NCBI GenBank assembly: GCA_944548615.1
Contig: OX155974.1
Coordinates: forward strand, 868,001-932,000
DNA length: 64,000 nucleotides
Direction of reading: 5' to 3'
Source: Micropterix aruncella
Lineage: Eukaryota > Arthropoda > Insecta > Lepidoptera > Micropterigidae
This document shows positions 20,394 to 31,600 of the stretch, one piece after another; position 1 is the first letter of the stretch, and each line of letters opens with the position of its first letter. Under the pieces are notes generated by a model. The model saw only the letters and a program-made list of their open reading frames with translations. It ran no database searches and was not told where the DNA came from. The position numbers and the translations under genes were made by a program.

Positions 20394-21368
20394 TCACCCT
20401 GAGGCAGACTTCAATATGTATGCTACTCTCGAGGCACGAGGCAGGTCCGTCTGAAGGCACAAATTCAGCAACATGGTGCTCTGTTCCCTCGTGGCGGTTT
20501 GACACTCGTGAATGAGTTCCTGCAGCTGAACTGCACTCAACCAGACCAGCTCGTCGCTCTCGAGGCGGCGCATCTCGTCCAGGTATTCTGGATATTCTGG
20601 TTTTTCTGGCTGGGGTTGTGGGGGCGGTGTAGTCGCACTCTCTTCGTCCGTTTGCGTGCATGCGGACGCTGTGGTTGCTGCGGTCGTTTGGGAGCTGGTG
20701 GACTGGGCGGTCGCCTCGACCTCCATCCCCTCCTCCTGCTGTGGGTGGGGCCTCGTTGACTGCTGCTGCAGTGGCTTCGAGCGGCGACGCCGGTTCGACT
20801 TCCTCTCCACAGCTGGCTGCTGTTGAGTGGCCGTCGGCGCCGGCTTTTTCCTCCACGACAAGGGTTCCGTAGGGGCGGCGGTAGGCTGAGAATTCGCCTG
20901 CGTCTTCCTCGGCGCTGGGCGTGGAGAAGGCGACGAAGGCGCAGCGGCGGTCGAGGCGCCCGGTGAGGCGCTTCGCGGTGAAGCTCGCGGAGGAGCGGTG
21001 GCTGCTGCACGCGGAACACCCTGCTGCTTCCGCGTCGTCTGGCGAATTTCCGCCAGGAAACTGGGGCAGCGCCGGTTGTTGGCTGGGTGATCCTGCCCGC
21101 AGTTTCCACAGGTGGCGCGGGCGGTCTTCGGCCGAAGGCAGTCTTTGGCAGCGTGCTCCTCGCCGCAGCAGACGCATACCTGCGGCCGGTGGCAGTTGTG
21201 GCTGCTGTGCCGGAATTTTTGGCATCGGTGGCATTGTTTGGGCCCGTTCCGGCCTCTCCAACTCTCGATGGTGACTGGCAGGTACCAGATGTCCGGGAGA
21301 CTGTATACCTTACGCCAGCCCTCGTTCTTTCTAATGACAGCGAAGAAAAGTCCCCAATTATTGTCCAA
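20394..21368 (-). pseudogene. LINE ORF1 with three CCHC knuckles (5'-truncated)
   Basis: The open frame begins without its normal N-terminus and reads WRGRNGPKQCHRCQKFRHSS, then CVCCGEEHAAKDC and CGNCGQDHPANNRRC: three CCHC knuckles typical of Jockey-group ORF1 nucleic-acid-binding proteins. They are followed by a long Pro/Ser/Gln-rich tail. The frame is open for 324 codons, so the copy is fairly young, but it starts at a junction with a REL-LINE scrap at 21362-21405 and has no ORF2 next to it. Confidence 0.75.
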
Positions 21369-21383
21369 TCATTCTGGCATTGA

Positions 21384-21432
21384 AGGCCAATAGCATGAGC
21401 CATACTCATGGTATGGCTCATGCTATTGGCCT
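21384..21432. repeat. Perfect snap-back palindrome (22-bp arms)
   Basis: AGGCCAATAGCATGAGCC and following bases at 21384-21405 are exactly inverted at 21411-21432 around a 5-nt spacer. The left arm matches a piece of the REL LINE (about 12075-12095) that has no inverted copy there, giving the single-arm ancestral state. Confidence 0.9.
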
Positions 21433-21452
21433 GATATTATATACTTACCTAC

Positions 21453-21631
21453 GAGTATAAGAGCTCGACAGTCTTTTCGAAGCAGGCGAACTTCATCATG
21501 GTGTAGGGGATCTGCCTGAGCCACAGAGGCACTAGACCCTTGTAGAACGTTCCGATACCTTCCTGGCCGACCATCTTGGGAAGGGCCTCCCGCAGGGTGT
21601 TGGCGAATCCAGGCATGGTCTGAATACGGAC
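21453..21631 (-). CDS. Mitochondrial phosphate carrier, third-last exon
   Basis: Acceptor TCTGTTGCAG precedes the exon at 21631; it reads VRIQTMPGFANTLREAL, GIGTFYKGLVPLWLRQIPYT and MMKFACFEKTVELLYS, closely matching the mitochondrial phosphate carrier. The donor must be the weaker GTAGGT (exon end 21453) because the adjacent GTAAGT would add a stop. The join gives ELLYS(Y)VVPKPR with the exon at 61270 or ELLYSHVVPKPR with the one at 13852. No upstream exons were recognised in the window. Confidence 0.85.
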
Positions 21632-21879
21632 CTGCAACAGATATCAAACCTATCATCTCTTGTCTCTTCAAAAGTAGTCAGCTACATTATTCGGGACTTT
21701 AATATTTGCGGATTTGCTTATCGGCGACAATGGCAGGGCGAGTTTAGCCGCCGTACTCTGGGTTATTATTCGAAATTAGGTAAATCCTTGTTTTTTTTCA
21801 TTAGATTTCTCAGTAACAATACTTGTTTAAAATATATCAGACAAAATATATAGCCGTTTATAAAGGATGTTTTTTTAGA

Positions 21880-22166
21880 GGGTAGACTGAAAAAGTTGTC
21901 AATCCGTTGTTCCGCGGGTAGGCCGCATACCGCTGCCGCCACTGAACCCTCTTCTACGTTGAACCCTCTTCCTAAAATGTTCCCACTGCCAAAAGCCGAA
22001 CGCAAGGACGTAAGACAGGATACATTGAGTGTTGTATGCACGACGGACTTTCGAAATTCGCGCGCGCCAAGCCCACCGCCCCACCACCATTATAATTTAC
22101 GCAGTGGCGGCAACGGTATGCGGCCTACCCGCGGAACAACGAATTGACAGCTCTTTCAGTCTACCC
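21880..22166. mobile_element. MITE with 53-bp inverted repeats
   Basis: Starts GGGTAGACTGAAAAAG and ends with its near-exact inversion. The arms share GTTGTTCCGCGGGTAGGCCG. The outer GGGTAGACTG also occurs at the centre of the palindromic family P, and half a P element follows directly at 22160-22235. Confidence 0.8.
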
Positions 22167-22235
22167 TAGACAACGGCGGCTGCAACATCGCTGAAACGTC
22201 GGGTGCTATAAAATTCATGCGATTAATTCGTTTTT
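22160..22235 (+). mobile_element. Half copy of palindromic element family P
   Basis: CGGCGGCTGCAACATCGCTG followed by AAACGTCGGGTGCTA matches one arm of the palindromes at 41165-43100. Only one arm is present. Confidence 0.75.
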
Positions 22236-22296
22236 TATATTATTTAGTATATAAAACATGTCTTTAAATTTATACTTCTTACATTCACACTTGGGA

Positions 22297-22485
22297 CTTC
22301 GTCCCCGAAAACTGTGGTGCTGTTAGCGACGAACATGGCAAACGCTTCCACTTAAAAGAAAGATACCACAGAAAGTGGATTGAATCACTGGATTATTGCT
22401 AGACGCTCATCAGGGAGTAACCAGCAACAAAATGCAAAAGGCGGGCACCATCAGTGACCTTCCTACAAGGGAGAACTTTGAGTGA
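22297..22485 (+). pseudogene. Relic of a widespread arthropod ORF (ENxGxVSDEHGxRFH type)
   Basis: The plus strand reads WDFVPENCGAVSDEHGKRFH, LKERYHRKWIESLDYC, a stop, TLIRE, a stop and PATKCKRRA. I recall this motif series (FPENxGxVSDEHGERFHxD...MEKRYQGKW...LADYCWxLxR) from many arthropod genomes, probably transposon-derived; the family name is not certain. Two stops make it a pseudogene. Confidence 0.5.
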
Positions 22486-22626
22486 ATAAACGCATAGGCA
22501 TTCTGAAATTTTTCAATAACTAAAAAACAACAGCTAAACTTGCATTATCATTAGCATTTCCGTGTTCAGCTCTCAAAAACATAAAAATGAACTGTTTTCA
22601 TCAATGTTACCGAAAAAAAGTAAAAT

Positions 22627-22832
22627 TTTGTTGGCTAGTGACATTTATACTGGACAGGCGGCTTTGGTGATACGTCCAGATCACATCTTGTAAAGCTAGT
22701 CATAAACAATATTAACAAGTTTTTAATTTTATCTAAAAACTTATTAATATTGTTTATGACTAGCTTTACAAGATGTGATCTGGACGTATCACCAAAGCCG
22801 CCTGTCCAGTATAAATGTCACTAGCCAACAAA
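22627..22832. repeat. Near-perfect palindrome with about 100-bp arms
   Basis: TTTGTTGGCTAGTGACATTT at the left is inverted at the right end (ctagccaacaaa, ending 22832). The arms pair almost perfectly to a loop of a few bases near 22730. It is either a fold-back element or a very recent inverted duplication. Confidence 0.9.
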
Positions 22833-23480
22833 TGGAGTCTGTTTTTTAATTTGATTGACAGAGCTTACAGCAATTTATTAGTTACTAACATAATAATGTA
22901 AGTATAATTTAAATATAAGTAAGTGACCGCGACTGCGGTGAAACCCATATTGTTTAATTTATGTTAATTTATTAATTTTAAGACCTTTTTTCCTTGTTCA
23001 CTTCTTGATAAATATAACAAAAACGCTACAGTATTTAATTTTTTGGAAAAAATGTTTAAAAAATGTTTTTGATTTAGAAGAAGCAATAACTCCTTTATTT
23101 TTGTACATTTTACAATAGTTTTTGTTAAATAAATGGCAAATTAATAAGCTACTGTGTTTTTACTTTTTTGAAGAACTAATTTATGTTGATTTTTGTCAAC
23201 GTTATTAAAACATATTTAAATAAATAACAATTGTACCTATTGTGTTTTTCCTGACTCACAAATTTAAAAAAATACAAATATTTAAAAAATCTGATTTAAA
23301 TCTAATAAATCCGATTTAAATCAAAATAATCTGAATTTTTGTTTTTTTTTTTTAAATCACTATTATTCTTATATTTGTAAAAAAAACCTTTCTACACTTA
23401 GATCTTATTGCTTTTTATGAGCTAATATCTAAATATTTTTGTATGTGAATAAGCAAAACGAAATATTACCTTTGATAGAG
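22833..23480. other. AT-rich stretch, nothing recognised
   Basis: Long A/T runs and GATTTAAATC-type words near 23280-23340. No coding or RNA signal. Confidence 0.4.
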
Positions 23481-23805
23481 AATCTAATAAAGATCACGAT
23501 AGCATTTACAATTTCTAAATTGGGTACCATATTTTTCCGTAAGACATGTACAAGTTAGAAATGCCGAGTTTTTTTCACTTTTCCGACTTTCTCATAATTA
23601 TATAACTGTTTTACAAAATGAGATTTTAATATTCTATATACGAAATTTCAATGCGATCATTGAACAGTTATTCTTTTTATGATTGCTATAGTAGTTCCAT
23701 AGTTATAGTACTTTTTGTCGAGCGCGGCGATATTGCAAGAAATTCCAATAAATTGCCGCGGTCTGCCATGAAAATTATGCCGCTACTCCAAGGGTTAATG
23801 TCGGA
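23480..23805 (-). mobile_element. Diverged TTAA-type MITE fragment
   Basis: Shares TTTACAATTTCTA, TTTTTTTCACTT and AATTTCAATGCGATCATT with the MITEs at 10113, 14012 and 16352. It ends CCAAGGGTTAATG, with TTAA at its right edge. The left edge is unclear. Confidence 0.5.
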
Positions 23806-23849
23806 TCAGTTTTTAACCCATGAATTCTTCCTACTCCTTCCTAGTCCAA

Positions 23850-24286
23850 GGAATAAATAAAATAAAATACAAACGGAGCTGCCATGGAATTCACCGACAG
23901 GAGTCGGGCCCATCATAATACTATTTTTTTACACTTCTGGGGGGTGAGCAGTGGATTCCGGACTTACGAACCGGCTGTGGTAGGTTTAGGACAGCTGTCT
24001 TGCCACATGTAACCTTACCACCCATTCACTCCCCCTTCGAAGCCATAGAATTTGAGATGCAGAAATCGCAGTTTTAGATAATTTTTCTAGAAAGGAGTTG
24101 ATTATTTTCCTGGAGAGACAAAGATCTTTAAAAAGGTGAAACAAAGATTTAGCTGGCAGGCCACGAGCGCCTACTTCCACCGCGTGAAGGTGAACAGTGA
24201 AGCCGTTCCGGGTGACGGCATTTGCGAGGTCATGGTATTTATTTAATTTGTACTCGTGGTCTTTTGGAATATTTGATTCCCATGGA
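23850..24286 (-). pseudogene. REL-endonuclease LINE copy 3, 3' part (split)
   Basis: A minus-strand frame reads MEVGARGLPAKSLFHLFKDL and SFLEKLSKTAISASQ, the C-terminus of REL-type LINE proteins, then the shared 3' UTR and an AAAATAAATAAA-type tail. The element is interrupted at 24286 (after CATGGAACAGTT on the plus strand) by the APE LINE and resumes at 36298. Confidence 0.75.
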
Positions 24287-24379
24287 ACAGTTCAAAATCA
24301 AAAAATCAAAATGTTCTTTATTCATATAGACACAATTAAATATTATTTTTAATTTATGTTCTTATGATGCGTCCAAGCC

Positions 24380-25350
24380 TTACTCCCAAGCCGTTTTGTC
24401 ATTTACATAATCAGATATTGTATAGTATGCTTTTTTATACAATTTTGCTTTGATGGTAGCTTTAAACTTATTTACAGATAGTTCTCTAATAGTATGAGGA
24501 AGTTTGTTATAGAAGCGTATACATTGTCCCAAAAAAGAATTGCTTATTTTGTGGAGACGAGTAGCACGTACAACAAGGTTATGCTTATATCTAGTATTAA
24601 AATTATGAGTGTCGCTTTTTATTTTAAACTTGTCAATATTCTTGTGGACATACAACAGATTTTCGTATATATATTGTGATGCAACAGTAAGAATATTTAT
24701 CTCTTTGAATTTTTCTCTAAGTGAAACTCGAGGACCAAGTTTATATATAGCTCTTACAGCACGTTTCTGTAGTATAAAGATGTTATTGATATCCGCACAG
24801 CTTCCCCAGAGAAGAATCCCATAGGACATAATGCTATGAAAGTAACTAAAGTATACTATTCGTGCTGTATCTACATCAGTCAGCCGCCTTATTGTTTTAA
24901 CTGCGTATGCCGCAGAGCTAAGTTTTCCTGACATTTTCTCAATTTGTGGGCCCCATTGTAATTTGAAGTCAATTGTTATCCCTAGAAACACAGTTGAAGC
25001 AACAGGCTCCAGTCTAGTTCCATTTATTTCTACATTGGTTTGTACCTGCTTAACATTAGGTGTAGAAAATTTAATCACTTTGGTTTTTCTTTCATTTAAT
25101 AGTAGGTTATTTACATTAAACCAATGGACAACTTTTGAGAGTGCATTGTTAACTTCGTCATAATTGTACAATTTTCGACTAATTTTAAACGTCAAAGAAG
25201 TATCATCAGCAAACAATACAATTTCGTGATTATTCCTTATGTGAAAGGGTAAATCATTTATGTATATTAAGAAGAGAAATGGGCCAAGAATGGAGCCTTG
25301 TGGGACACCCATGGTGACCATTGATCCTGGTGATCTTTTACCGTTTACAT
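24380..25350 (-). CDS. APE-type LINE ORF2, C-terminal part
   Basis: Encodes GVPQGSILGPFLFLIYINDL, the catalytic VLFADDTSLTF, and the RT thumb region ending WGSCADINNIFILQKRAVRA and FYNKLPHTIRELSV, with no stops before the natural TAA at 24380. It continues the frame of 33531-35469 across the gypsy insertion: removing 25351-33530 gives one open frame of 970 codons including the stop. It appears to belong to the CR1/Jockey superfamily. Confidence 0.85.
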
Positions 25351-26442
25351 TGTAACAAAAACCGGATATTTCGTTGTCGTGTTTTCGCGCTTTTGTGCAG
25401 ATTATGTTCGCTGCACCCGTTTTTCCATGTTTTCCCCGTGTTTAGTTATGTTTCCTGTTGGTTTTCGCTGTTTTTCATGAATTTCTCCCATATTTTGACA
25501 ATTAATTGAACCGTTTACGAAATTTCGTAAACTTCAAAATTTGACAGATAACCTAAGTTCGCGAAAGTCGACGGTCATCCGGTTGAAGCCGAGCTCTCAC
25601 GTGATTGGTCGAGGTCGCTATTTTGGCCTTCCTTTTTCCTGCTCGATTTAACAGCGTTCGAGCTGTTTTGACGTAATCCTCACCCACTTCCGCTCCGAGT
25701 TCGTTCTATTTCACTTCAAGATGGCGAGAAGGAGGTTATTGAAAATTGGTTGCGCGGTGTGGAAGCCGCCGTAGTGCGTTTTTTTAAATGCTGCCCTGCC
25801 GGGAGCAATAATTTTTATGTGAAGTGTTCGTAACTAACCTGGTGAGCATTTATTTTTCTTTTGGGGTTGCTTTTCATGTAGGATCAGCGCGATTTTAATC
25901 GATTTTTTTTTATTGATCGCAGCTGTCGGCACCTCTGTTTTTTTTGTCATAATTGCTGCTAATGTGACGTAAATCGTCACCAAATGTAAGGATTTCACTT
26001 CACCTTTAAATTGCACCGAGATTCTTGTCTTCACGTGGAAAAGAAGAATAAAATAACCCTCAATTCTTGGGCGGTGACAGTTGGCTGATTGCACGCCGTA
26101 ATCAAAGACATTGACAGGAGGGTGGCCTTGTGATGGATTAAACGCGAACTTTACATAACTTTGTGTTTCTTTTTGTGCTGTAGTCTTTCGTGTGTCTGAG
26201 GAAAAGGGTTTTCTGTGGGCCAAATCCAATGCTCATTATTATTTAGCCCACTCCCTGAGATAGTTTTTTGGAGGTTAACTTTTTTTCTTTTTTTAAATTT
26301 CTTTCGGGTATCTTTTTTTTTTAATAAGTTTCCTTCTTTTTCTTTAAAAGGAGGTGGCGTCCTTTTACTTTGATTCTTTTGGGTTTTGGTGGATTCTACC
26401 GTGCTTCTTCTAAACACGGTAGGTTAGAAATTCGAGGTTATA
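25351..26442 (+). repeat. 5' LTR of the gypsy element
   Basis: Contains the promoter/R region (not resolved) and long T-rich tracts. Frames on its minus strand recur identically in the 3' LTR and are not genes. Confidence 0.95.
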
Positions 26443-26446
26443 AAAT

Positions 26447-26464
26447 TGGCGCCCAACGTGGGGC
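26447..26464 (+). promoter_or_regulatory. Primer binding site
   Basis: TGGCGCCCAACGTGGGGC, four bases after the 5' LTR, has the form of a tRNA 3'-end complement (TGG...). The priming tRNA was not identified. Confidence 0.85.
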
Positions 26465-26599
26465 TTATAAATTGGATTTTGGCTGTCAGAACATTCTTTT
26501 CCTCAGCCATTGAAGCACGATTTTTTAAGCACTTTGTTTTAAAATTGTATAAAAAAATTAGAAGCATTTTTTTTTGTTTTTATATAATTTTCATTCATA

Positions 26600-26915
26600 G
26601 TGATTACCGTGAAAGAGGTTTGTAAGCACCGTCTTTTTGTTTTTGTATTTAGAAGCAACTTTTGCCATTAATTTAAGCGGTATTGTGTACTTGCAGTTTT
26701 GTCGGCGTTAACTGCATTTTTTGTAATTTAAAGCGGTTACCGTGAAGAAGTATTTTGTACTTGCCGTTTTTTATGGTTACTATATTTTTTTGACAGAATC
26801 TTAGATTTAAAGGCAATATATTAATTATTCTTTTAATACTTGGCATTGCTTAGCAGCAGATTGTTTGTTTATTTTAAGGCGGTTTCCGCGAAAAAGTTTT
26901 ACGCTTGCCGTTTAA
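26600..26915 (+). repeat. Degenerate repeats in the gypsy leader
   Basis: Four loose copies of GCGGTTACCGTGAAGAAGT followed by TACTTGCCGTTTT lie at about 26600-26638, 26675-26704, 26731-26772 and 26876-26915. Position between PBS and gag suggests a role in packaging or translation; this is inference. Confidence 0.55.
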
Positions 26916-27119
26916 GTATTTTATTATATCATACTAATTATTTTTTTGTTAATTTCCAGATGTGAAGGCAATTATCCTGGTGAGGTAAGCAGCCAAATAA
27001 TAACAGAGGTGCCGCAAGCAGTTAAAAAAAAGTTAGTTCGTTCCATTTTATTTTTTTATTTTTTTTATTTATTTTCTTTTGGTTTTATTTTTGTTTGGTG
27101 GGATTTAAAATATATACAC

Positions 27120-28688
27120 ATGATGGCTTCACTAGCTCTAGTCTATTATGCTGCGTCACATTTGGTGAAGGCAGAACTTGATTATGAGTTTACGATACGC
27201 GAGGTCAATCCAACAAATGTTGAAGCGATGAGAAAACAATTTAATTCACTCTTAAGGGAATTTCCCGCAGAATCAATTACCTCAACGGATTTAGATCCGG
27301 ATTCAGAATTTCAAGAATGTTCGATTAGACTTTCTTGTCTCCAAGAACTTATAGAGGAATTTATTAATAGCAAACAGAAACTTTTATATAAACGAATTAG
27401 CACTAAAACTGCACATATCTTTCATAGAATTTCACGCATAAATCCTGCTAATTCAGACTCCAAGAAATTATTAGATAATTTAAAGGAGGAAGTTTTGGAA
27501 ATTGTCATTTTGTTAGAAAAATATTTAGATATTGTTCGTTCGCCTAGCCCGTTACCAAATCCTATAGTTCTTCCGATACCTTCTACTTCATTGCACGAGG
27601 GTGAGAAGTCAGGTCCAGCTAAGTATTTGATTAGTCCTGAGGTGGTTCCTTTGGGAATAAATACAGAAGTGATGTCAGCTCCGTTGGTACATCATGTCGA
27701 TTCGAAACCAGTTCCGTTCGACAATAACTTGGTGATTTCTGACGAACGCATTCTTAAACCTTTAAATCTTGGATTTACATTTGACGGCGATTCCTGTGTG
27801 GTCGAGTTCTTAGAACGATTGGATGAGATTAGGTTTTCGCGTAATATCTCGGATGCCAGGATGCTGAAATCGGCTTGTGAGCTGTTCCAGAAACAGGCGC
27901 TTAGTTGGTACCGTGCTAGAGCTTCGAGCATTTCCAGTTGGAAGCAGTTAGTTGCTGCACTCCGCTCCGATTTTGGCAGTTTAAATTACGATGCTGAAGT
28001 GTTGTCGTTTGTACGGGGACGTAAACAAAAGTCGGACGAGAGGATGCATATTTTTGTTTCCGTCATGTTGGGCTATTTCAACAGGTTGTCAAGGCCATTG
28101 TCTGGTGAGGAACAATTAGGAATTATCCTTTCAAATATCTCAATTTCTTACCAACGACATTTCATGCTAGTTGATATAAATTCAATCGACGAACTTCTGC
28201 GTTTAGGAAAAAAAGTTGAAAATGCACAACAGCGTATCAACGCATCTAATGCAGCCACTCCTGCCCAACCTAAGGTCAAGCCTTCTGGCTCGAAAGCAGT
28301 TTATGCGGTCGACGAGTCTCCTACCAAATGTGCGACGGAGGAAGTGAAAGTTGAACAGAAGTTCAAAGAGTGTAACGTTTCTTCTGCTGGTCCATCCCAT
28401 CGTGGTGGTTTTAATCGTGGTGGTTTTCATCGTGGCGGTTTTAATCGTGGAAATTTTTCCCGTAATAATTGTTCTAATGGTAATTCGTCTTCTGGTTATT
28501 ACAACCAAGGAGCCAATAATAGTTCGCGTGGTTCACGCGGTGGCACGCATCATGGCTATTCTAAATATTGCTATCGTTGTGGTAGGTTTAACTACACGGT
28601 AGCCACTTGTCCGGAATGTTCTAAGAATAACCGGCCTGGCAATTCCCCGGTTTCAGAGCCAAAAAACTCGAAAGGCGGGGCAGAATAG
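27120..28688 (+). CDS. gag: Gag polyprotein of the gypsy element
   Basis: Structural protein forming the virus-like particle. The frame is open from 26946, but the first ATG in frame is at 27120 (MMASLALVYYAASHL), giving about 522 aa; the upstream part is T-rich leader. Around 27750-28190 is a retrotransposon gag domain (FTFDGDSCVVEFLERLDEIR...ALSWYRARA). A Gly/Arg/Asn-rich stretch with GGFNRGGF repeats precedes a zinc knuckle CYRCGRFNYTVATC in which the usual His is Tyr (TAC at 28593-28595). It ends at TAG 28686-28688 and overlaps pol, which is read by -1 frameshifting. Confidence 0.9.
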   Translation: MMASLALVYYAASHLVKAELDYEFTIREVNPTNVEAMRKQFNSLLREFPAESITSTDLDPDSEFQECSIRLSCLQELIEEFINSKQKLLYKRISTKTAHIFHRISRINPANSDSKKLLDNLKEEVLEIVILLEKYLDIVRSPSPLPNPIVLPIPSTSLHEGEKSGPAKYLISPEVVPLGINTEVMSAPLVHHVDSKPVPFDNNLVISDERILKPLNLGFTFDGDSCVVEFLERLDEIRFSRNISDARMLKSACELFQKQALSWYRARASSISSWKQLVAALRSDFGSLNYDAEVLSFVRGRKQKSDERMHIFVSVMLGYFNRLSRPLSGEEQLGIILSNISISYQRHFMLVDINSIDELLRLGKKVENAQQRINASNAATPAQPKVKPSGSKAVYAVDESPTKCATEEVKVEQKFKECNVSSAGPSHRGGFNRGGFHRGGFNRGNFSRNNCSNGNSSSGYYNQGANNSSRGSRGGTHHGYSKYCYRCGRFNYTVATCPECSKNNRPGNSPVSEPKNSKGGAE

Positions 28689-31600
28689 AGGATTTTCTCC
28701 ATTCTGCCTCGATATTGTTTGCAAATGAGAAGGATAACCGCCGCCCTTTCTTAGAAGTTTCACTTGGTGATATAACTGTTTGTGGATTACTCGACACTGG
28801 ATCGAGTGTTACGATTTTGGGTGCCGATTCACATAAATATTTAGTTGATATCGGTTTTACTCTTAATAAGTCTCCGTTGGTGACTTTATCCACTGCTAAT
28901 GCAAGTTCGGTTAAGACGATTGGGTCTATGTTTCTTCCTTTTAAATTCAATAATCGTTGCCAGGTTATTCGAGCCGTTGTAGCTCCAGATATAGGTACTT
29001 CCCTTATCTTGGGAATAGATTTTGTCCGAGAATTTGAGTTGGCTCCGGAAATATTAAAATTCGTCAAGTTTGAGTCCTGCGATGCAATTGTTTGGCATCG
29101 AGTCAATGAAGTGAGGGCCTTGCGGCCTTTTGCTTCATTGACTGGAGACCAGCGATCGCTAGCAGACAGAATGATCAATAATTTTGAAAAAATTTCTTCC
29201 GAAGTCAAAGGTCTCGGTCGTACTAATTTGTTGTCCCAGGTCATTGATACTGGAGATCATCCTCCAGTGAAACAGCGTTACTATCCTTTGTCTCCAGCTA
29301 GATTGGCGCTGTTGAATGAAGAAGTTGATAAGATGTTAGAGTTAGGTGTTGTCGAACCTAGTTCCGGGGGTTGGAATAATCCAACAATTTTTGTTCCAAA
29401 GTCAGATGGTACCCTTCGTTTCTGTCTCGATAGCAGGAAGCTGAATTCTATTACGAAACCGGATGCGTATCCCCTGCCGAGAATTACAACTATCTTGGAC
29501 AGTTTGAGAGATGCAAATTATTTATCTTCTATCGACTTATCCTCTGCCTTCTGGCAAATCCCTTTGGATCCTTCTTCACGAGAGAAGTGTAGCTTCACTG
29601 TTCCTGGTCGAGGATTCTTCTGCTTCAGATCTTGCGCCTTCGGCCTGAGAAACTCGCCGGCGTGCATGCAAAGGCTGGCTGACAAATTGTTCGATCCCTC
29701 CTTCGAAAACAAAGTTTTTTGTTACCTAGATGACATAATTATTGTATCTGCTACTTTTGAAGAACATATAACTTTGTTAAACAAAGTATTAGATCGCTTG
29801 TTGTATGCCAACCTTTCTATAAATTTCAAGAAGTGTCAGTTTTTCCGTCAGGAATTGAAGTATTTAGGGTATGTAGTTGATTCTCACGGTCTACATACCG
29901 ATCCCGAGAAGGTAAAATGTATTCTCGATTTTCCTACTCCAAATTCTCCAAAAATGGTAAAGAGTTTTCTTGGTATGGCCGGTTGGTATCGTCGGTTCAT
30001 TAAAAATTTTTCTAGTATTGCTGCTCCCTTATCTCGGTTGACAAGTACCCGCAAAGGTGCTCCCCCTTATGAGTGGACGCCCGAGGCGGAAGAGGCATTT
30101 CAAAAACTGAAATCGGCCTTAGTTTCTAGTCCGATTTTGGCCTGTCCGGATTATTCAAAACCGTTCGCTCTTCATTGCGATGCATCGTTGTACGGTTTAG
30201 GCGGAGTTTTAACCCAGGAAGTGGATGGCGTCGATCATCCTATCGCTTTCACGAGTAGAACACTTTTACCCGCTGAGACGCGATATTCGGCTACCGAACG
30301 CGAAGCCCTAAGTGTTATTCATGCTGTCGAGCATTTTCGCGGTTACTTGGAGGGCGGTCCCAAATTCACTATCTTTACAGATCATGCCAGCTTACGTTGG
30401 TTTTTGCGCTTAAAAAATCCTACCGGCCGTCTGGCTCGATGGGGTATTCGTCTATCTGCTTTTGATTTCGAGATCGTCCACAAGAAAGGTGTCGATAATG
30501 TGGTTCCCGACACGTTATCTCGGTTGCTTCCCGTTTCCTCTCTGTCTGTTGTTTCCGACTCATGGTACAACGATTTGTTTAAGGCAGTGTCTGAAAATCC
30601 CGCTGGATATCCAAATTTCCAGATTAAGGACCATGAATTGTTTAGGTACTCTAAAAGCAAGTATCAACTCACCAGTTGTTACGATTGGAAGTTAGTTGTT
30701 CCGTTGCAGCTTAGAGAAAAGCTTATTCGAGAAAATCATGAGTCTGATTTGGCTATGCATTTTGGAATTTTTAAGACACACCGTCGTCTTTGTCTTCGTT
30801 ACTTTTGGCCTAATTTACACGGAGACGTAGTTAACTTTGTTTCTAAATGTGAAACTTGTCAGCAATACAAACATTCAAATATTTCCCCTTTGGGTCAGCT
30901 AGGAAATCCTAAGTCCTGTGCCTTCCCGTTCCAAATGGTCTCGGTCGATCTGTTGGGTCCTTATCCGATGACGAGGAACAGAAATATGCATATTCTCGTG
31001 GTGACAGATTGTTTTAGCAAATACTGTTTACTTTTTCCGTTAAAACGTGCTACCAGTAAACTTGTAAGTTATGTCGTTGAACATAATGTATTCCTTCGCT
31101 ATGGTGTTCCGCAGTATTTAATTTCAGACAATGGAAAACAGTTTATCGGAAGGGAGTTCACTGAACTGATTGCGAAATATAAAATTCCAAAAGTATATTT
31201 AAACCCGAAATATTGCCCTCAAGTTAATCCAACTGAACGTCAGAATCGTAGTGTGGTCACTGCGTTATCGTTGTGTGTAAAAGACGATCATCGCAGCTGG
31301 GATCTTTATCTTTCTGAAATTCAGATGGCCATTAACGCGGCAGTCTCGGAATCAACAGGGTTCAGTCCATTTTTCCTAGTCCATGGTCGTGAACCAATAA
31401 TGAATGGTTCTTTTTATGCTCAGGCGCCGGAATCTCAAGCAGAGGTTATTTTTGGTAGTAGGTTGTCTTACGCTCAAAATTTGAGTGAATTATCTAACAT
31501 TTTTCATGTAGTGCGGCAGAAATTGTTAAAATTACATGCACATAATAAAGTTTACTATGATCGAAAACACCGTCCTGCGGAATTTCAAGTAGGCGATACG

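Noticed and set aside
25834..26417. Minus-strand frames of 88-131 codons, repeated at 32918-33501
   Set aside because: They lie inside the two LTRs of the gypsy element and resemble no protein.
28203..28508. Minus-strand frame opposite gag
   Set aside because: Produced by the repetitive GGTGGTTTT/CGTGG coding repeats of gag; no independent support.
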